Assembly (NCBI RefSeq): GCF_034190915.1
Contig: NW_026947485.1
Location: 30,331,519 to 30,395,518 of the forward strand
DNA: 64,000 bases
Direction of reading: 5' to 3'
From: Cavia porcellus
Lineage: Eukaryota > Chordata > Mammalia > Rodentia > Caviidae
Made by a program: the position numbers and the translations under genes. Below, one piece after another: positions 32,560-43,030 of the stretch (within the stretch, counting starts at the first letter, position 1; every line of letters begins with the position of its first letter). The notes under the pieces are model-generated. The model was not told where the DNA came from, made no database searches, and saw only the letters and a program-made list of their open reading frames with translations.

Positions 32560-32935
32560 CAATCCTGTACTTCAGTGTTCTCAGGAATCTAGCCAGTGTC
32601 CTTCTCCCCTCTCCTCCAGCCCTGAAGATTGATCATGCATGTGGGCAAAAGCAAGGCCAGCCCAAGAACACAGAGCGCCCAAGGCAAGACAAACAAGTTG
32701 TTAGGCAGTCCTTCCTCCCATCAGAAGAGGGGTTTCACCTGTTATCAACCTCTTGCTGATTGTATAAATACTCTGTAGTTGTTGGGCAGGTCCTTTTCTC
32801 CCATCAGGAGAGAGGGGTCCGGCTTTCTGTATTTTGACTCACTTTCATTTCTTCATCCTCCACCATATTCCCCTGAATTCCAAGAGCTGTGCTGGACCCA
32901 GCAGGATTGGATGGAATGCCAAACATACGTGTGTT
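32560..32935 (+). promoter_or_regulatory. LTR-like segment with duplicated unit and TATA box
   Basis: A ~37-40 bp unit occurs twice, 81 bp apart: GTTGTTAGGCAGTCC... at 32697-32733 and GTTGTTGGGCAGGTCC... at 32778-32818, each followed by CCCATCAGRAGAG. A TATAAATA box at 32763-32770 sits between them. Duplicated blocks around a TATA box suggest an old retroviral LTR promoter. No family was recognised. Confidence 0.35.
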
Positions 32936-35595
32936 AGCCAAAGAAGAAGACTGATTTAAACTTTCAATATTTGGCCTGGGAACTGCTTAACAATAGAATC
33001 TGAAGTGAAGGATCTCTCAATGTCATCTAATAAAGTCAAATTCCTATTCTGGAAAATTCTGCGTGAATGACAGTTGTGAGGGTGATTAGGCATAGTCTCA
33101 AATTGGCCTCGCATTACCCTTACCCGGTGAGATTTTTAGAAACACAGCATAAAAGCTTCATGTAAGAGATTCTGATTAAGTCAGTGTTTTTTTGTGGGTT
33201 GGTTTATCTGTGTGTTTGTAGTGCTGTGGATTAAGCACAAGCCTCACAAATGATAGGTCTGGTTAAATTTTTAACATAAACTATACAAAGTTTTAAGATG
33301 CCCAAAGCCTAGCAGTTTCTAAGCCAGATTACTTGTAATATTAAAAACTTTAATTTTAGTAAGACTGGGAAGAAATCTGCAGTGCAATATGATTGAATCA
33401 TATGTCAGTGATCTATATATTCACAAAAAGTTTCTTAAAACATGTTATTCATTGCTTTTGCAAAAACCCTTAAAGTGAGTCTATCTGAATATGTACAAAG
33501 ACTCTCCTTTTACCAAGGTTAGGGAAATAAAAGATGCCAAATCTTTTTCCAAAACCTCCCCTTATATATGTACAACCAAATATTTAAAATCATACTTATG
33601 GCTTTTTCCTTCTTTTTTCCCCCCACAAGCAACAAGCAAAACAGACTTTTGGTCCATACAGCCTGGTCTTTGAACATTACCAAGTTCTGTATGCAACATT
33701 CTTTTACTCATTCAACAAATGACCAAAATCGGCATTTTTCAATACAAACACAAATCTTCAGGGTTTCTCCCAGAGCAGTATCCTAGAATTTGCATAGGCT
33801 TCTGTTATCACTCTCTTAGAGATTCAAATATTGCCTGATTTTTCTAAGTTAACAGAATAGTTCTTTCAAAGTACTGTTAGACATGATTCTTGAAATTCAA
33901 TGGTATGAAAAATGCCAAGGCACAAGCCTCTAAATTTTTTGTACTAAACTATCAAATCTGGAACATATGGGACAGAGGCTGAGCACATAAAGTACTGGTT
34001 CAAAACACACACTCACCCCACTTTGATCATACTGCTCCTATGATCAGATGTTTCTTGGCTCAACATTTCTTATTCGGAATCCCATTGTGAGTATCACTGT
34101 ATGTAATTTTCCTACTATAGTTGATGAAATGGAATGTAATAAGTGCTCATTTTGAAAACATGTGAGTTACAGGTCACTTGATTACCATTAGAGAATACTA
34201 ATTAGGGTAAGCAGTATGTGGCGGTCTTGGCCCAAAAGACAGTTAGCAATGAATTCATCAGGGAGAATGAGGCAAGGCTCAGCTAATTTATATTGACCGC
34301 AAAAAGAAATCAAGTCCCGTTCCAGAACCAGAACTCATTAAAAGTGCAGCGGGAGAAAAGGGAGCAAAGACTGTTTTGCTTAGAAGCTTAAAGGCTTGTA
34401 GGAACAAAGTATTAGGATACTCATAGCTTAGGGGAAACCAGGACTGCTCATAAAGATTTCAAAGGAGTCAACTTCAAGGACAAGGAAGAATTCTTAAGGG
34501 TGGTAAGGAGAGGATTAACCAGAAGTTATAAACTAAAGTTACTGCAAAGGCAATTTGAGCTACACATAAGGAAACAATTTTCAGCTGTAATTTTAATTAG
34601 GAGCACAGAATGCTCTTCTGTGTAATGATGACCCTTCGTCATTACCATTATTCAGAATTACCCTGTATCCACAGGCACAGCCACATCCAGCATGGAAATT
34701 AAACATCGACATGGACAAACAGGCAAACCACAATCTCCTCCTTTTTTTAGTCCTCCAACATCAGGTGAAATTTTCCAAATAAAATACCCAAATGTAGTGA
34801 GTTCTCATAGTTTACAGATGATATTCAATATATAAACAACTGATAGATTCTCATCCCCTCCCAGTCTCTGACTTTTCCTGCAGTTCCTGACTATGGACCT
34901 CCCTGCTCCTGTGGCAGAAGCAGCCAAAGAATCTCTATGGATATACTCAGGAATTTTGAGAGAATCTATGAGCAGATGAAAGGAAGCAGCCCTAGAGTAG
35001 ACACTGGTGTAACCATCAAGGCCCAGCAAACAAGGCTGGCTCTCTCATTTCCAAAAACGTTATCCTCCAAACTCCTCAAATGCTTTTCTCATTTACATTT
35101 TACTACCTTATTCATTAAAACAAGATTCATTAGGCTTAACACTAAAAAAACACAAATAATATTTTAGTGGGCCAGATCCTATCAGTTATTTACATGATGA
35201 GTCAAATTCAGCTTCCTACCAGCAGCTATGATTGCCTTGAAAAAAATTAAGAGTTTTGATTAAAAAGGGAAGGAAGAAAAAGTTAAACCTAGAAAACAGA
35301 GTATTAGAAGGAAATGGCACAGAAGGGTACCACAATAGAGGGTTAAAAAAAAAAAACCCAGTGGCTCTTAAGTATATTTATCTGTGCCCTAGGTAACTGT
35401 GCAAATTTTGTTTACTTTTTAAAATCTACCAGGAGGCTCCAGACAACAAAATAGAGGGGTTTTTTTCCTTTCTTTTTTCTGTACTCAGCAGCCACATTCT
35501 TTCAGAATCAGAGTTCAACTTAACATTAACACTAGAATTGAGCTTCAACTTGATGGAACTGGTCTTTGGAACCCGTTGGCTGTAGGGACTTTACT
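32936..35595. other. Long stretch with few recognisable elements
   Basis: Mostly unique. Possible old SINE remnant on the minus strand at 33200-33262 (GTAGTGCTGTGGATTAAGCA). The segment 34200-34400 has several CpGs and could be a decayed LTR. 34540-34700 contains CAGCTGTAATTTTAATTAGG and looks possibly conserved. Confidence 0.35.
34849..35168 (+). other. 106-codon open frame, unrecognised
   Basis: The frame opens after a stop at about 34846 and closes at 35168. A possible acceptor (GACTTTTCCTGCAG) at about 34883 precedes a charged stretch containing RISMDILRNFERIYEQMKG. The overlapping minus strand is also open, which lowers its value. No donor site or family was identified. Could be a decayed retrocopy or chance. 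Confidence 0.15.
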
Positions 35596-35599
35596 GTGG

Positions 35600-36075
35600 C
35601 ATACCAGGACCCCAGCTCCTTCTAATCGCACCATGATGTTATTCACAAGTATTACAGCCACTAGAGTCTTCTTTCTCTTTCTTGAGCAGGGCAACTTGTT
35701 CTTACCTGAGGGCCTCTGTACTTGCTGCTTCCTCTGCCAAGAACAGTCTTGTTTCAGAGCATTCTCATCACTCTTAGCTCAGAATAGACTTTACCTCTTG
35801 CAGTGAGCCTTCCCTACCACTCACTGAACCACTACTGTCCCATCTGCCACTCTGAAAACATATATATGCCTTTCTCTATAGGTCCTGTTACATATTTTAT
35901 TTCCTTTTTAGCACTTAAAGGCAAATCAGAAACACTGTCATTTATTTATTTACTTGTGTATCATCTGTCTTCCTCGCTAAATCTCAAAAGTCGTGAAGGC
36001 ATGTGGTGGCAGTGCCTGGCAGGTCCTCAGTGTGCCATGAGCAGATTGTTTAAAAAAGCTTTTGAACAACCATAC
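35600..36075 (+). repeat. L2 LINE 3' region
   Basis: L2 order: CAGCTCCTTCTAATCGCACC, TTGAGCAGGGCAACTTGTTC, GAGGGCCTCTGTACTTGCTG, TTCCTCTGCCAAGAACAGTC, CTTTACCTCTTGCAGTGAGC and a decayed 3' end GGCAGTGCCTGGCAGGTCCT. Confidence 0.75.
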
Positions 36076-36470
36076 TAGACACCAACTCTGTTTTGTTCAT
36101 TTGTTTGTTTTTAACTTGGAGAGTTCTCCATTATAAACCAATTCAAAGGTATAGCTAATAAAAATCTCTAACTAGATATTCCCAGTTCTATAGCTGAGTC
36201 TCTAGTGATGGTTTAAATTTACCAGTATTTTGTCTTTTACTAAAGAAATACAGCAGGACTCTGAATCCAGTAAGACCTAAGTCTAAGTGAATTATTTACT
36301 TTTTATGCCCAAATGGCTTACTTTAATTAGTTTAAAAATAGGAGCCTACAGTAATACAAGCTTCATGGTACAGAAATTCCCAAGATATAAGAAGAAATGG
36401 CTGAAAATTGTGTGTGTATAGATTGGTAACACTTACAGCATCTGGTTCAGTCATTTTTTTATACTACCAT
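36076..36470. other. No recognisable feature
   Basis: AT-rich spacer between an L2 and a MaLR LTR. Confidence 0.4.
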
Positions 36471-36472
36471 TG

Positions 36473-36860
36473 TGTTATGGTTTGTGGCTGGATGTTCCCC
36501 CAAAGCCTCAGGTGGTAATGGGCAGGGGTGGGCTTTTCAGAGGCAGCTGAATCTAGATTCTGTGATTGGTTCTTTGTTTAGTGCTGGGACTGGTGGTGTG
36601 CGTGCTGCATCTGTTCTTGCAGGGGTAGTCTGCATATGATACAAGGGAGGAAAGGAGGCTCTCTTCCACCATTTTGCTCTTGTTGCTTTTACTGTCTTCT
36701 GCCACCATGAACTGCTGCCCCTCTGCCATGCCACCCTTGCCTTGGAGCCAGCTGATATGGACTTAAATCTCTACAAACTGTGAGTCATATAAACCTTTCC
36801 TTTCTTAACTTTGGGTACTGAGTATTTTGTCTCAGCAATCAGAGAAAAGTAGCTAAGACA
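36473..36860 (+). repeat. MaLR LTR, near complete
   Basis: Starts TGTTATGGTTTGTGGCTGGA and ends TAGCTAAGACA. Internal marks: CCCCCAAAGCCTCAGGTGGT, GCCACCATGAACTGCTGCCC, ATATAAACCTTTCCTTTCTT. The 5-bp flanks CATTG (36468-36472) and CGTTG (36861-36865) agree at four of five positions, as expected for an ERVL-type insertion. The AATAAA-like signal reads ATAAAC. Confidence 0.85.
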
Positions 36861-36879
36861 CGTTGATTATCTTCTACCT

Positions 36880-37020
36880 TTTAGTTATTTATATTTATAT
36901 TATTTCTTGAAGTCTAAGTTTCTTGAGGGGTAGGACTCAAGTCTGATTCCACTTACCTTCCAGATACCCAGCATTATGCTTTACATACACAGGTGCTAAA
37001 TAAATCTCAAGTGAATACTT
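36880..37020 (+). repeat. L2 LINE terminal fragment
   Basis: TAAGTTTCTTGAGGGGTAGG, ACCCAGCATTATGCTTTACA, GGTGCTAAATAAATCTCAAG: the last ~130 bp of L2. Confidence 0.65.
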
Positions 37021-37095
37021 TTACTATTATTTGACATTTCTAAACTATGAAATAGCCTATGAGTAGCAGTTTTCCTAAGTGGTAACTGGGTAATT

Positions 37096-37545
37096 GTGAT
37101 GGCTAATTTTGATTGTCAACTTGTTTGAACTGTGAAATACCTAGGAAACTAGTAAAGCACATTTCTGGGTGTGTCTGTGAGGGTGTTTCCAGGTATGACT
37201 GGCATGTGGCAGCTCGGCACACTGAATGGGGAGACCTGCCTGAATGTGGGAAGCGCCATCCTATAGGGTGAGCGCCTAGATGGAACAAAAGTGGAAGGAG
37301 GAGGAAGTTCACCAGCACATACTCTCTCACTCTCTCCCTGCTTCTTCACTACCATGAAGTAAGCAGCTTTCCTTGCTACACCCTTCCTCTGTGATGTTTC
37401 TGCCTTGCCACGAGCCTAAACGTAATGCAGCCAGTAGACCATGGATTCAACCTCTGGAACAGTGAGCCAAAATAAACCTTTATTCTTTTAAATTATGTTT
37501 CTTGAGTATTTTGTCACAGCAACAGAAAGTTACGTAAGTTACCAC
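37096..37545 (+). repeat. ERVL/MaLR-type LTR (MLT2-like)
   Basis: Starts TGTGATGGCTAATTTTGATT with GTCAACTTGTTTGAACTGTG and TGGGTGTGTCTGTGAGGGTG, the familiar MLT2-like head. The end carries GTGAGCCAAAATAAACCTTT and TTGTCACAGCAACAGAAAG. Solo LTR. Confidence 0.75.
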
Positions 37546-38545
37546 AGTAATTCAGTGGAAGCATATTTCCCTTATAGTATAGTAACATTTTAAATTACTA
37601 TTACTATTAAAATGGAGACTATTTTAAAACTAAACATGCATGTATTACACTTCATACACACAAAACCACAGACAATCAAAAATTAAACATGGAAATTTAA
37701 ATATGCAAAGTTTGAGTATCAAAGTTTGTGTTTCTCAAACTAAAGAGCACTTTCTCCTCAGCAGGCTACATACCTAACATCAGAGCCGTATTACTACTAC
37801 AAACACTGACACGGCAGATGTGACACACAGCTTTCACTCTGCAGCACAAAATATATTGTTTCATATGCCCTATATGTTTTTACAAATTTTACAACTGTTT
37901 CTATGTTAGTTAATTGCTAATAAGAGCAAACAACATCTTGCCATGTGTTCAACCACATGTTCTTTTGCTATTTTAATAAGAACTGGCCTGGGTTTATAGC
38001 AAAATAACTTTATTTAGGACTTTCTGCCAAAATCTTATCTGATAGCACCCCCCACACATGGACATCTGGGGATGACATTTTGAGGCACTGTTTTTGAGAT
38101 GTTTTCAAAGGCAAATGACAGCTTCAAGACAAGCAATTACTTTTAAAGTCTGATCAATAATGAAGAGCATGACTGTAAAATGCCTCAAAAACTTATTTCA
38201 GGCTAAGGCAAAGTGACATTTATAGCAACACTAAAAAGAAAATACTTACAAACAAGTTGATGGTGTTCTGGCTAAGGAGGTGGCACTAATACAAAGTACT
38301 CTGTATCTATATATCTAAGTAGAAGAAGTTATCAACCAATTCATCTCTAATCCTTTTCCTGTATTAACAGTTTGTGCTAATGTACTAGCTCTCCTATTTT
38401 AAGCAACTCCTTGTGATGAAGTATCTGCAAGCTGCTGAGATTGGCAACTATACAATACCTTTCTCTGTTCTTTCTGTTTCACCTCTAGGGGTTAAAAAAA
38501 TGTCCTGTTTTCAAAATATATGGATACCCACTGCCAATCTATAGT
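37546..38545. other. Unique AT-rich block, possibly conserved in part
   Basis: No repeats recognised. 37900-38280 holds many homeodomain-like and TGACAG-type motifs and could be noncoding regulatory DNA; weak evidence. Confidence 0.35.
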
Positions 38546-38549
38546 GCTG

Positions 38550-38800
38550 CTATGGAAGCCAAAAACATAATAACAGTGAGCATAATCATAGCAAGAACTA
38601 ATTACTAAACATTCTTGGTGTCAGGTATGGTGCTGAATGTTTTGTATTTATGATCTCATCAAACCTTTCAACTAAATGAAGAATGTCCATTTTCCCTGTT
38701 TTGCAGATGAAGAACTGGGACACAGAGTTTAAGTCACTAGTTTAAGATATTAAAAGCTAACAATAAGTGGTAGATCTGGGATTCACACTCACTTTCTCTA
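38550..38800 (-). repeat. MIR SINE
   Basis: Clear reversed MIR: TTGGTGTCAGGTATGGTGCT, TATTTATGATCTCATCAAAC, TTTTGCAGATGAAGAACTGG, AGTGGTAGATCTGGGATTCA. Confidence 0.85.
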
Positions 38801-39059
38801 ACTCTAACCCAAAACCTTATGTACCACACAACATGATTTTTGTACTCCTTTGATCTCTTTGATAAAACATCAACCTCTCTTGAGAAAGACAAGATAGAAC
38901 CATGGAAGGATCTGGCCTGTGTCTCTCCAGCAAGGCTAAGTCTAGAAACTGTGTTCATAATCAGTAGAAACCATTACCTTAGTTGAGACAGAGCTAAGCT
39001 GGGCTGCTTAGGCAAGAGACTGAGTGCATAGCATGACTGGCCAGCATAAATCTACCAAT

Positions 39060-39375
39060 GTACAGTGAGTATCTACTGTATACTTGCCATTGCAAAACAC
39101 GCCTGAACTTTAGAGATAAACCTCAGAATCCTTATCCTCATGGTGTCTGTAGTCTGGGGAGCGACAAAAATCAGTAGAAATAACAATAGAAACACTGTAT
39201 GACAGACAAGACCCAATTCTAACCCAAGTACAAATGTTCTGCCACGATAGCATGTGTGGACCCTGGCTACACTGAGGAGAGCAGAGGGGCTGCAGGAAGG
39301 CTTCCCCAAGAGCCCCCAAGGGAGCTGGCAGAGGGAGGGAAGCAACTGAGGTGGAACTGAAAGTAGGTGGTTCTT
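39060..39375 (-). repeat. L2 LINE fragment
   Basis: Reversed L2: GAGTATCTACTGTATACTTG, CTTATCCTCATGGTGTCTGT, AGTCTGGGGAGCGAC, GGAAGGCTTCCCCAAGAGCC. Minus-strand open frames here are L2 remnants. Confidence 0.65.
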
Positions 39376-39424
39376 CTCACTCCGCGTCTGAAAGGATGAG
39401 GATTCAGGGCCAGAAAGGGCAACA

Positions 39425-39600
39425 GCTAACACTATGTGCTCACTCATTGCCAGGACCTGTACAAAAGCACTTGCTGCCCCAGAAGCCATAAGCCAGGTGC
39501 CCTGATGCCATCTTACAGGTGGTAGCGGAGGTGTGGGAATGGCAGTGACCTGTCTAAAGCTGCTCAGTAGTGAAGGAGGCAGGGCTGGGCGTGGGGTTCA
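39425..39600 (-). repeat. MIR-type SINE
   Basis: Reversed MIR-like order: CTAACACTATGTGCTCACTC, CTTACAGGTGGTAGCGGAGG, CAGTGACCTGTCTAAAGCTG, CTCAGTAGTGAAGGAGGCAG. Confidence 0.6.
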
Positions 39601-39789
39601 GGACATACCACTCCCAGCACAGTGTGGCCTCGTGGACTTAGCAGGCTCCTGAGGTGAGGAAGGAACAACTCAAAAAGGAACTGATACAGAGACTCAGCAT
39701 GACCCAATTTGTGTCTTAGAATGCCACACTCACAGCAGCATGATAATAAGGAGTGGTGGGCCAGAGGTACAGAGGCCAACTAACTGCTG

Positions 39790-40269
39790 AGACAGATCAT
39801 TTTCTTTGTGCTCAGACTTCTTCAGCTTGTTGATAGCTTTTCTTTCCTATTACCAGTTGCCCTTCACAAGCCTGCAATATTCTAAAACAAGAAAGGTAAA
39901 GTCTACTTGGGACAAGTGATCCTTGGCAGACCAGAATGATTTCCCCACTGCTTCCTCCATCTCCCCAATAGTACTTGTTGCAGGCCTCGTAAGTACTTCT
40001 TTGCAAGTGCTTCGCCCCTCTGATGAACTGTGCATAACTCGTCCGTTTCGATTCCCAGAATACAGGTGGTCATACCTCCCCAGTAGTGTCTCTACTTTCC
40101 ACCAATGCTGTTTCTCAATGGCCATTACTTGGGTGGTGTTGTCACATAGCCAGGAACTCAGGATGGCCAATGGATCCTTTGAGATCATCTGGCAGACAGG
40201 ACTGACTTGGTAACACGAAAGAGTATATTGTAGCCATATGTTGAGAATCAAGAGGAACTGAGAGCCCAA
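39790..40269 (-). other. 139-codon minus-strand open frame, unrecognised
   Basis: The frame 40269-39850 is among the longest here outside low-complexity DNA and has balanced composition (segments such as HWWKVETLLGRYDHLYSGNR). Downstream, another phase reads AINKLKKSEHKEND, as if a frameshift had occurred. It has moderate GC and no family match. It may be a decayed retrocopy or retroviral internal remnant; chance cannot be excluded. Overlapping plus-strand frames are also open. Confidence 0.2.
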
Positions 40270-40812
40270 AGGGATACTATTATTAATACTAAATAATATT
40301 TACTTGGTACTTATAACATCTTTAACACTTTTCCAAGAACTTTTCATGTTTATTATAGATTGTCCTCCAAAGGACCGTGTGTTAAGACTTGGTCCCTAGG
40401 TGCTCTTGACAAGTGGAACCTTTAGGAGGCAGGGCCTTGTGAAAGGAAGACAGGTCCTGGGGGTGAGTGTGCTTTTAAGAGACATTAAGATCCAGTCCCT
40501 TTCTCTTTCTGCTTCTGGCTGCCATGAGATAAACAGACCTTTGTCTCATACTCCAATTATGCACTCCTGTGCCACCCACCACAGCCTTGAAGCATTGGAA
40601 CCAAATAACCATCAACTGAATCTCTGAAACTATAAACCAAAATAAAGTTTTCTTCCTTTAAATTGACTGTCTCAAGTGTTTTATCATAGGTGACTAACAA
40701 TTATTATGACAACCTCATGAACAGATACAATTTTACCCATTTTCCCATCAGGAAGACTGAGAGATTGGCAGGCTACATAGTAAGCAGGAGAGCCAGAACT
40801 CATATCAAGAAA
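40268..40812 (-). repeat. MIR SINE split by a MaLR LTR
   Basis: Left half ATATTTACTTGGTACTTATA to TTTTCATGTTTATTAT; right half ATGACAACCTCATGAACAGA, ATTTTACCCATTTTCCCATC, GGCTACATAGTAAGCAGGAG. The two halves are collinear parts of one reversed MIR. Confidence 0.8.
40357..40699 (+). repeat. MaLR LTR inside MIR
   Basis: GTCCTCCAAAGGACCGTGTG head, GCTGCCATGAGATAAACAGA middle, AACCAAAATAAAGTTTTCTT polyadenylation region, GTGACTAACA end. ATTAT-type repeats at both edges (TTTATTAT and ATTATTAT) fit a 5-bp target duplication. Confidence 0.75.
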
Positions 40813-41099
40813 ATAAAATTCAGATACCACAATGTTAACTATTATCTTCTGCTGTGTATCAAGAGAAAAAGGAGACAGATCTATGTTCCAGAACCAGACC
40901 TATAACTTCTACAAAGCAAGGAGATATAACCTCTCCACGGGGGATATTTATTATAAGAAGGAAATATAATAAGATAAAACAGTGTGCTTTCAAAATGTGA
41001 AAAGTGATAGAAGTCATAATGGCGATGGGAGTTATAAAATACCCTCATTTCTACGGCTCAATGCACAAATGCACCCAAGTAAAAAAAGGCACAGAGAAC
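40813..41099. other. No recognisable feature
   Basis: AT-rich spacer between the split MIR and an enhancer-like block. Confidence 0.4.
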
Positions 41100-41405
41100 A
41101 AGTTAATAATGGCCTAAATATACAGACATAGCTTCAAATTCAACCTACTATTAATTAATTTATGTATTGCCACTAGGGAGGAGGCAGTTGGTATTAAGTT
41201 AGATTAAATTATGGAGACGCTTCAGTATTGCTGTGACTGTTTCAACAGTAATTATTAAGTTGCTCTGCCTTCCTTCCCATTTAAAAAGCTCTTTATTCTC
41301 ATTCTCATAATACTTTGCCGTTCACCTGTCACCAGCTTCTTTTGACAGGCATGACAAGCTTTTCAGATTAGACTAAAGATCTTTTTAAACAGAAAAAAGG
41401 AAATC
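41100..41405. promoter_or_regulatory. Candidate conserved noncoding element
   Basis: Repeat-free block with TATTAATTAATTTATG, CAACAGTAATTATTAAGTTG, TTCACCTGTCACCAGC and CTTTTGACAGGCATGACAAG. Homeodomain cores are next to TGACAG/CACCTGTC (MEIS/TGIF and E-box type) sites, a pattern common in developmental enhancers. Inference from motif texture only. Confidence 0.35.
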
Positions 41406-41524
41406 ATATTTGTAAATCCTAGTAGGCTTCTGATCCAAACCTGATCTTTGAAAAAATTTTTGCCTCTCATTGAGCACACACCTAGAATCCCTGAAGCAAA
41501 CTGTGGACAGTGACTATAACATAC

Positions 41525-41745
41525 TGAATTATGAGTTTTAAGACACTGGGCCCAGGGCCAGACTTACCAAACTAAGGGAGTTTGTCCTCAGTTTCTAGAT
41601 CTATAAAACAGAGGCATCTGCACTAAACACCTCCCAGGGATGGCTAGTGGCTCAAATTAAATGACATACAGAATGTAAGGCTGTTTGGGAACTGCATCAC
41701 ACCATGGTGAATAAATAAGTTAACTGTTAGTTAGGTCAGAGTAAA
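41525..41745 (+). repeat. MIR SINE
   Basis: Plus-strand MIR: TCCTCAGTTTCTAGATCTAT, AAAACAGAGGCATCTGCACT, GGCTCAAATTAAATGACATA, and the decayed end. Confidence 0.7.
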
Positions 41746-42014
41746 CCTGAAGTGGAAGGACTGATCTGATGCCTGACCCTGAGCATCTCTAAGAGGCCTG
41801 GTCCTAATCTTGCTTCACTGAGACAAATTTCACCACTCCCTTTAGTGACAACTAACTCTGGTTATACTCTGCCAGAACATGGATTTGTAGGCTCTTGTCA
41901 GTTGTTGATGACCTGGAGGACCATCGACTGTCTGGTCCATAAAGTGACTAACATCTTTCTAAGAAAAGACCCAACCAGGCTCTCTGCAAGGGTTGCTTCT
42001 TCTCTGTCTCATTA

Positions 42015-42447
42015 AGCACTGTCATGAGTTGAACTGTGTGCCATACAGACCCTCAAAGTCTGTATGGCAAAGTCCTAATGCCTATTACCTCAAACAACTT
42101 GATTTGGAAACAGGATCCACATGGAATTAGTTAAGATGAGATCATTAGAGTGGTCCTCTACTCCGATATACCTGGTGTCCTTATGAAAAGGAGATATTTA
42201 GACACAGAGACAGGTGCTCAAGAAGAACATGACACAAAGATCAGAGGTAAGCTTCACCACGGGAGAATCTAGCAGAAGTTTGGAGAGGACCTGAAATAGA
42301 TCCCTTACCCTTCAGGAGAGCACAGCCTGCCTACACCTGGATGCCTACTTACTCTAGTCTCTAGAACTGTGAAACAATACATTTCTGTGTTAAGCTACTT
42401 GATTTATAGTACTTTGTTATAGTGGCCTTAGGAAACTATATTCAATA
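42015..42447 (+). repeat. MLT1-type MaLR LTR
   Basis: CATGAGTTGAACTGTGTGCC, AAAGTCCTAATGCCTATTAC, TGATTTGGAAACAGGATCCA, TTAAGATGAGATCATTAGAG, GTCCTTATGAAAAGGAGATA, CTCTAGAACTGTGAAACAAT, GTTATAGTGGCCTTAGGAAA. Nearly full length, solo. Confidence 0.85.
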
Positions 42448-42875
42448 TTTGTTCTCTGGTCACCCCGCACTTGGTGGTTCATTTGTTTAACTATATTTAT
42501 TGGAGAAAAGGATGAAGAAAACAACCTCAAGGATCCTGGAGTCAATTAAGAGACCATATGGATAAACACAAATAATGGTCCCCTAGATATGCTGAGGTAT
42601 AGTGTGAGGAAAAGTGGCGGAGGGAATAACGCTACATGAGGGTAGCTTTATTTCTGAAAATGGAAGCAAGTAGGGGACGGTGGCAGAAAGAATTAGTTAT
42701 TCTGACAAGATGAGTCTTTGAGGACCTCCAGTTCCAGTAATGGCTGAACGAAGTCAGAAGTTTTAGTTGCCCAGAACCCAGGCAGAGAAAGGCGACTGGG
42801 GTATCAATATAACAACAGCTCATAGAGACAAAAATATTCGTTATAGTATTTTTATGTAGTCTAGGAAACATACAC
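42448..42875. other. No recognisable feature
   Basis: Unique-looking spacer; one 89-codon minus-strand frame without family. Confidence 0.4.
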
Positions 42876-42879
42876 TTAC

Positions 42880-43030
42880 CAGGTCCAAACTCTGACCCCA
42901 CTGAGATTCTAACTCAGTAGATCTAAGAGAGCCTATGCATGCCCCTAAACATCCCACCAGGGATTTAATGTGCAGCTCCCCAGTGGTCTCTAGTGGAGCT
43001 TCCCAAAACTTCTCCAGTGTTGGCACATGT
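42880..43030 (+). mobile_element. MER5-like hAT fragment
   Basis: AGATTCTAACTCAGTAGATC and CATCCCACCAGGGATTTAAT, then TGTGCAGCTCCCC, follow the MER5A right half. The left end is missing. Confidence 0.5.
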
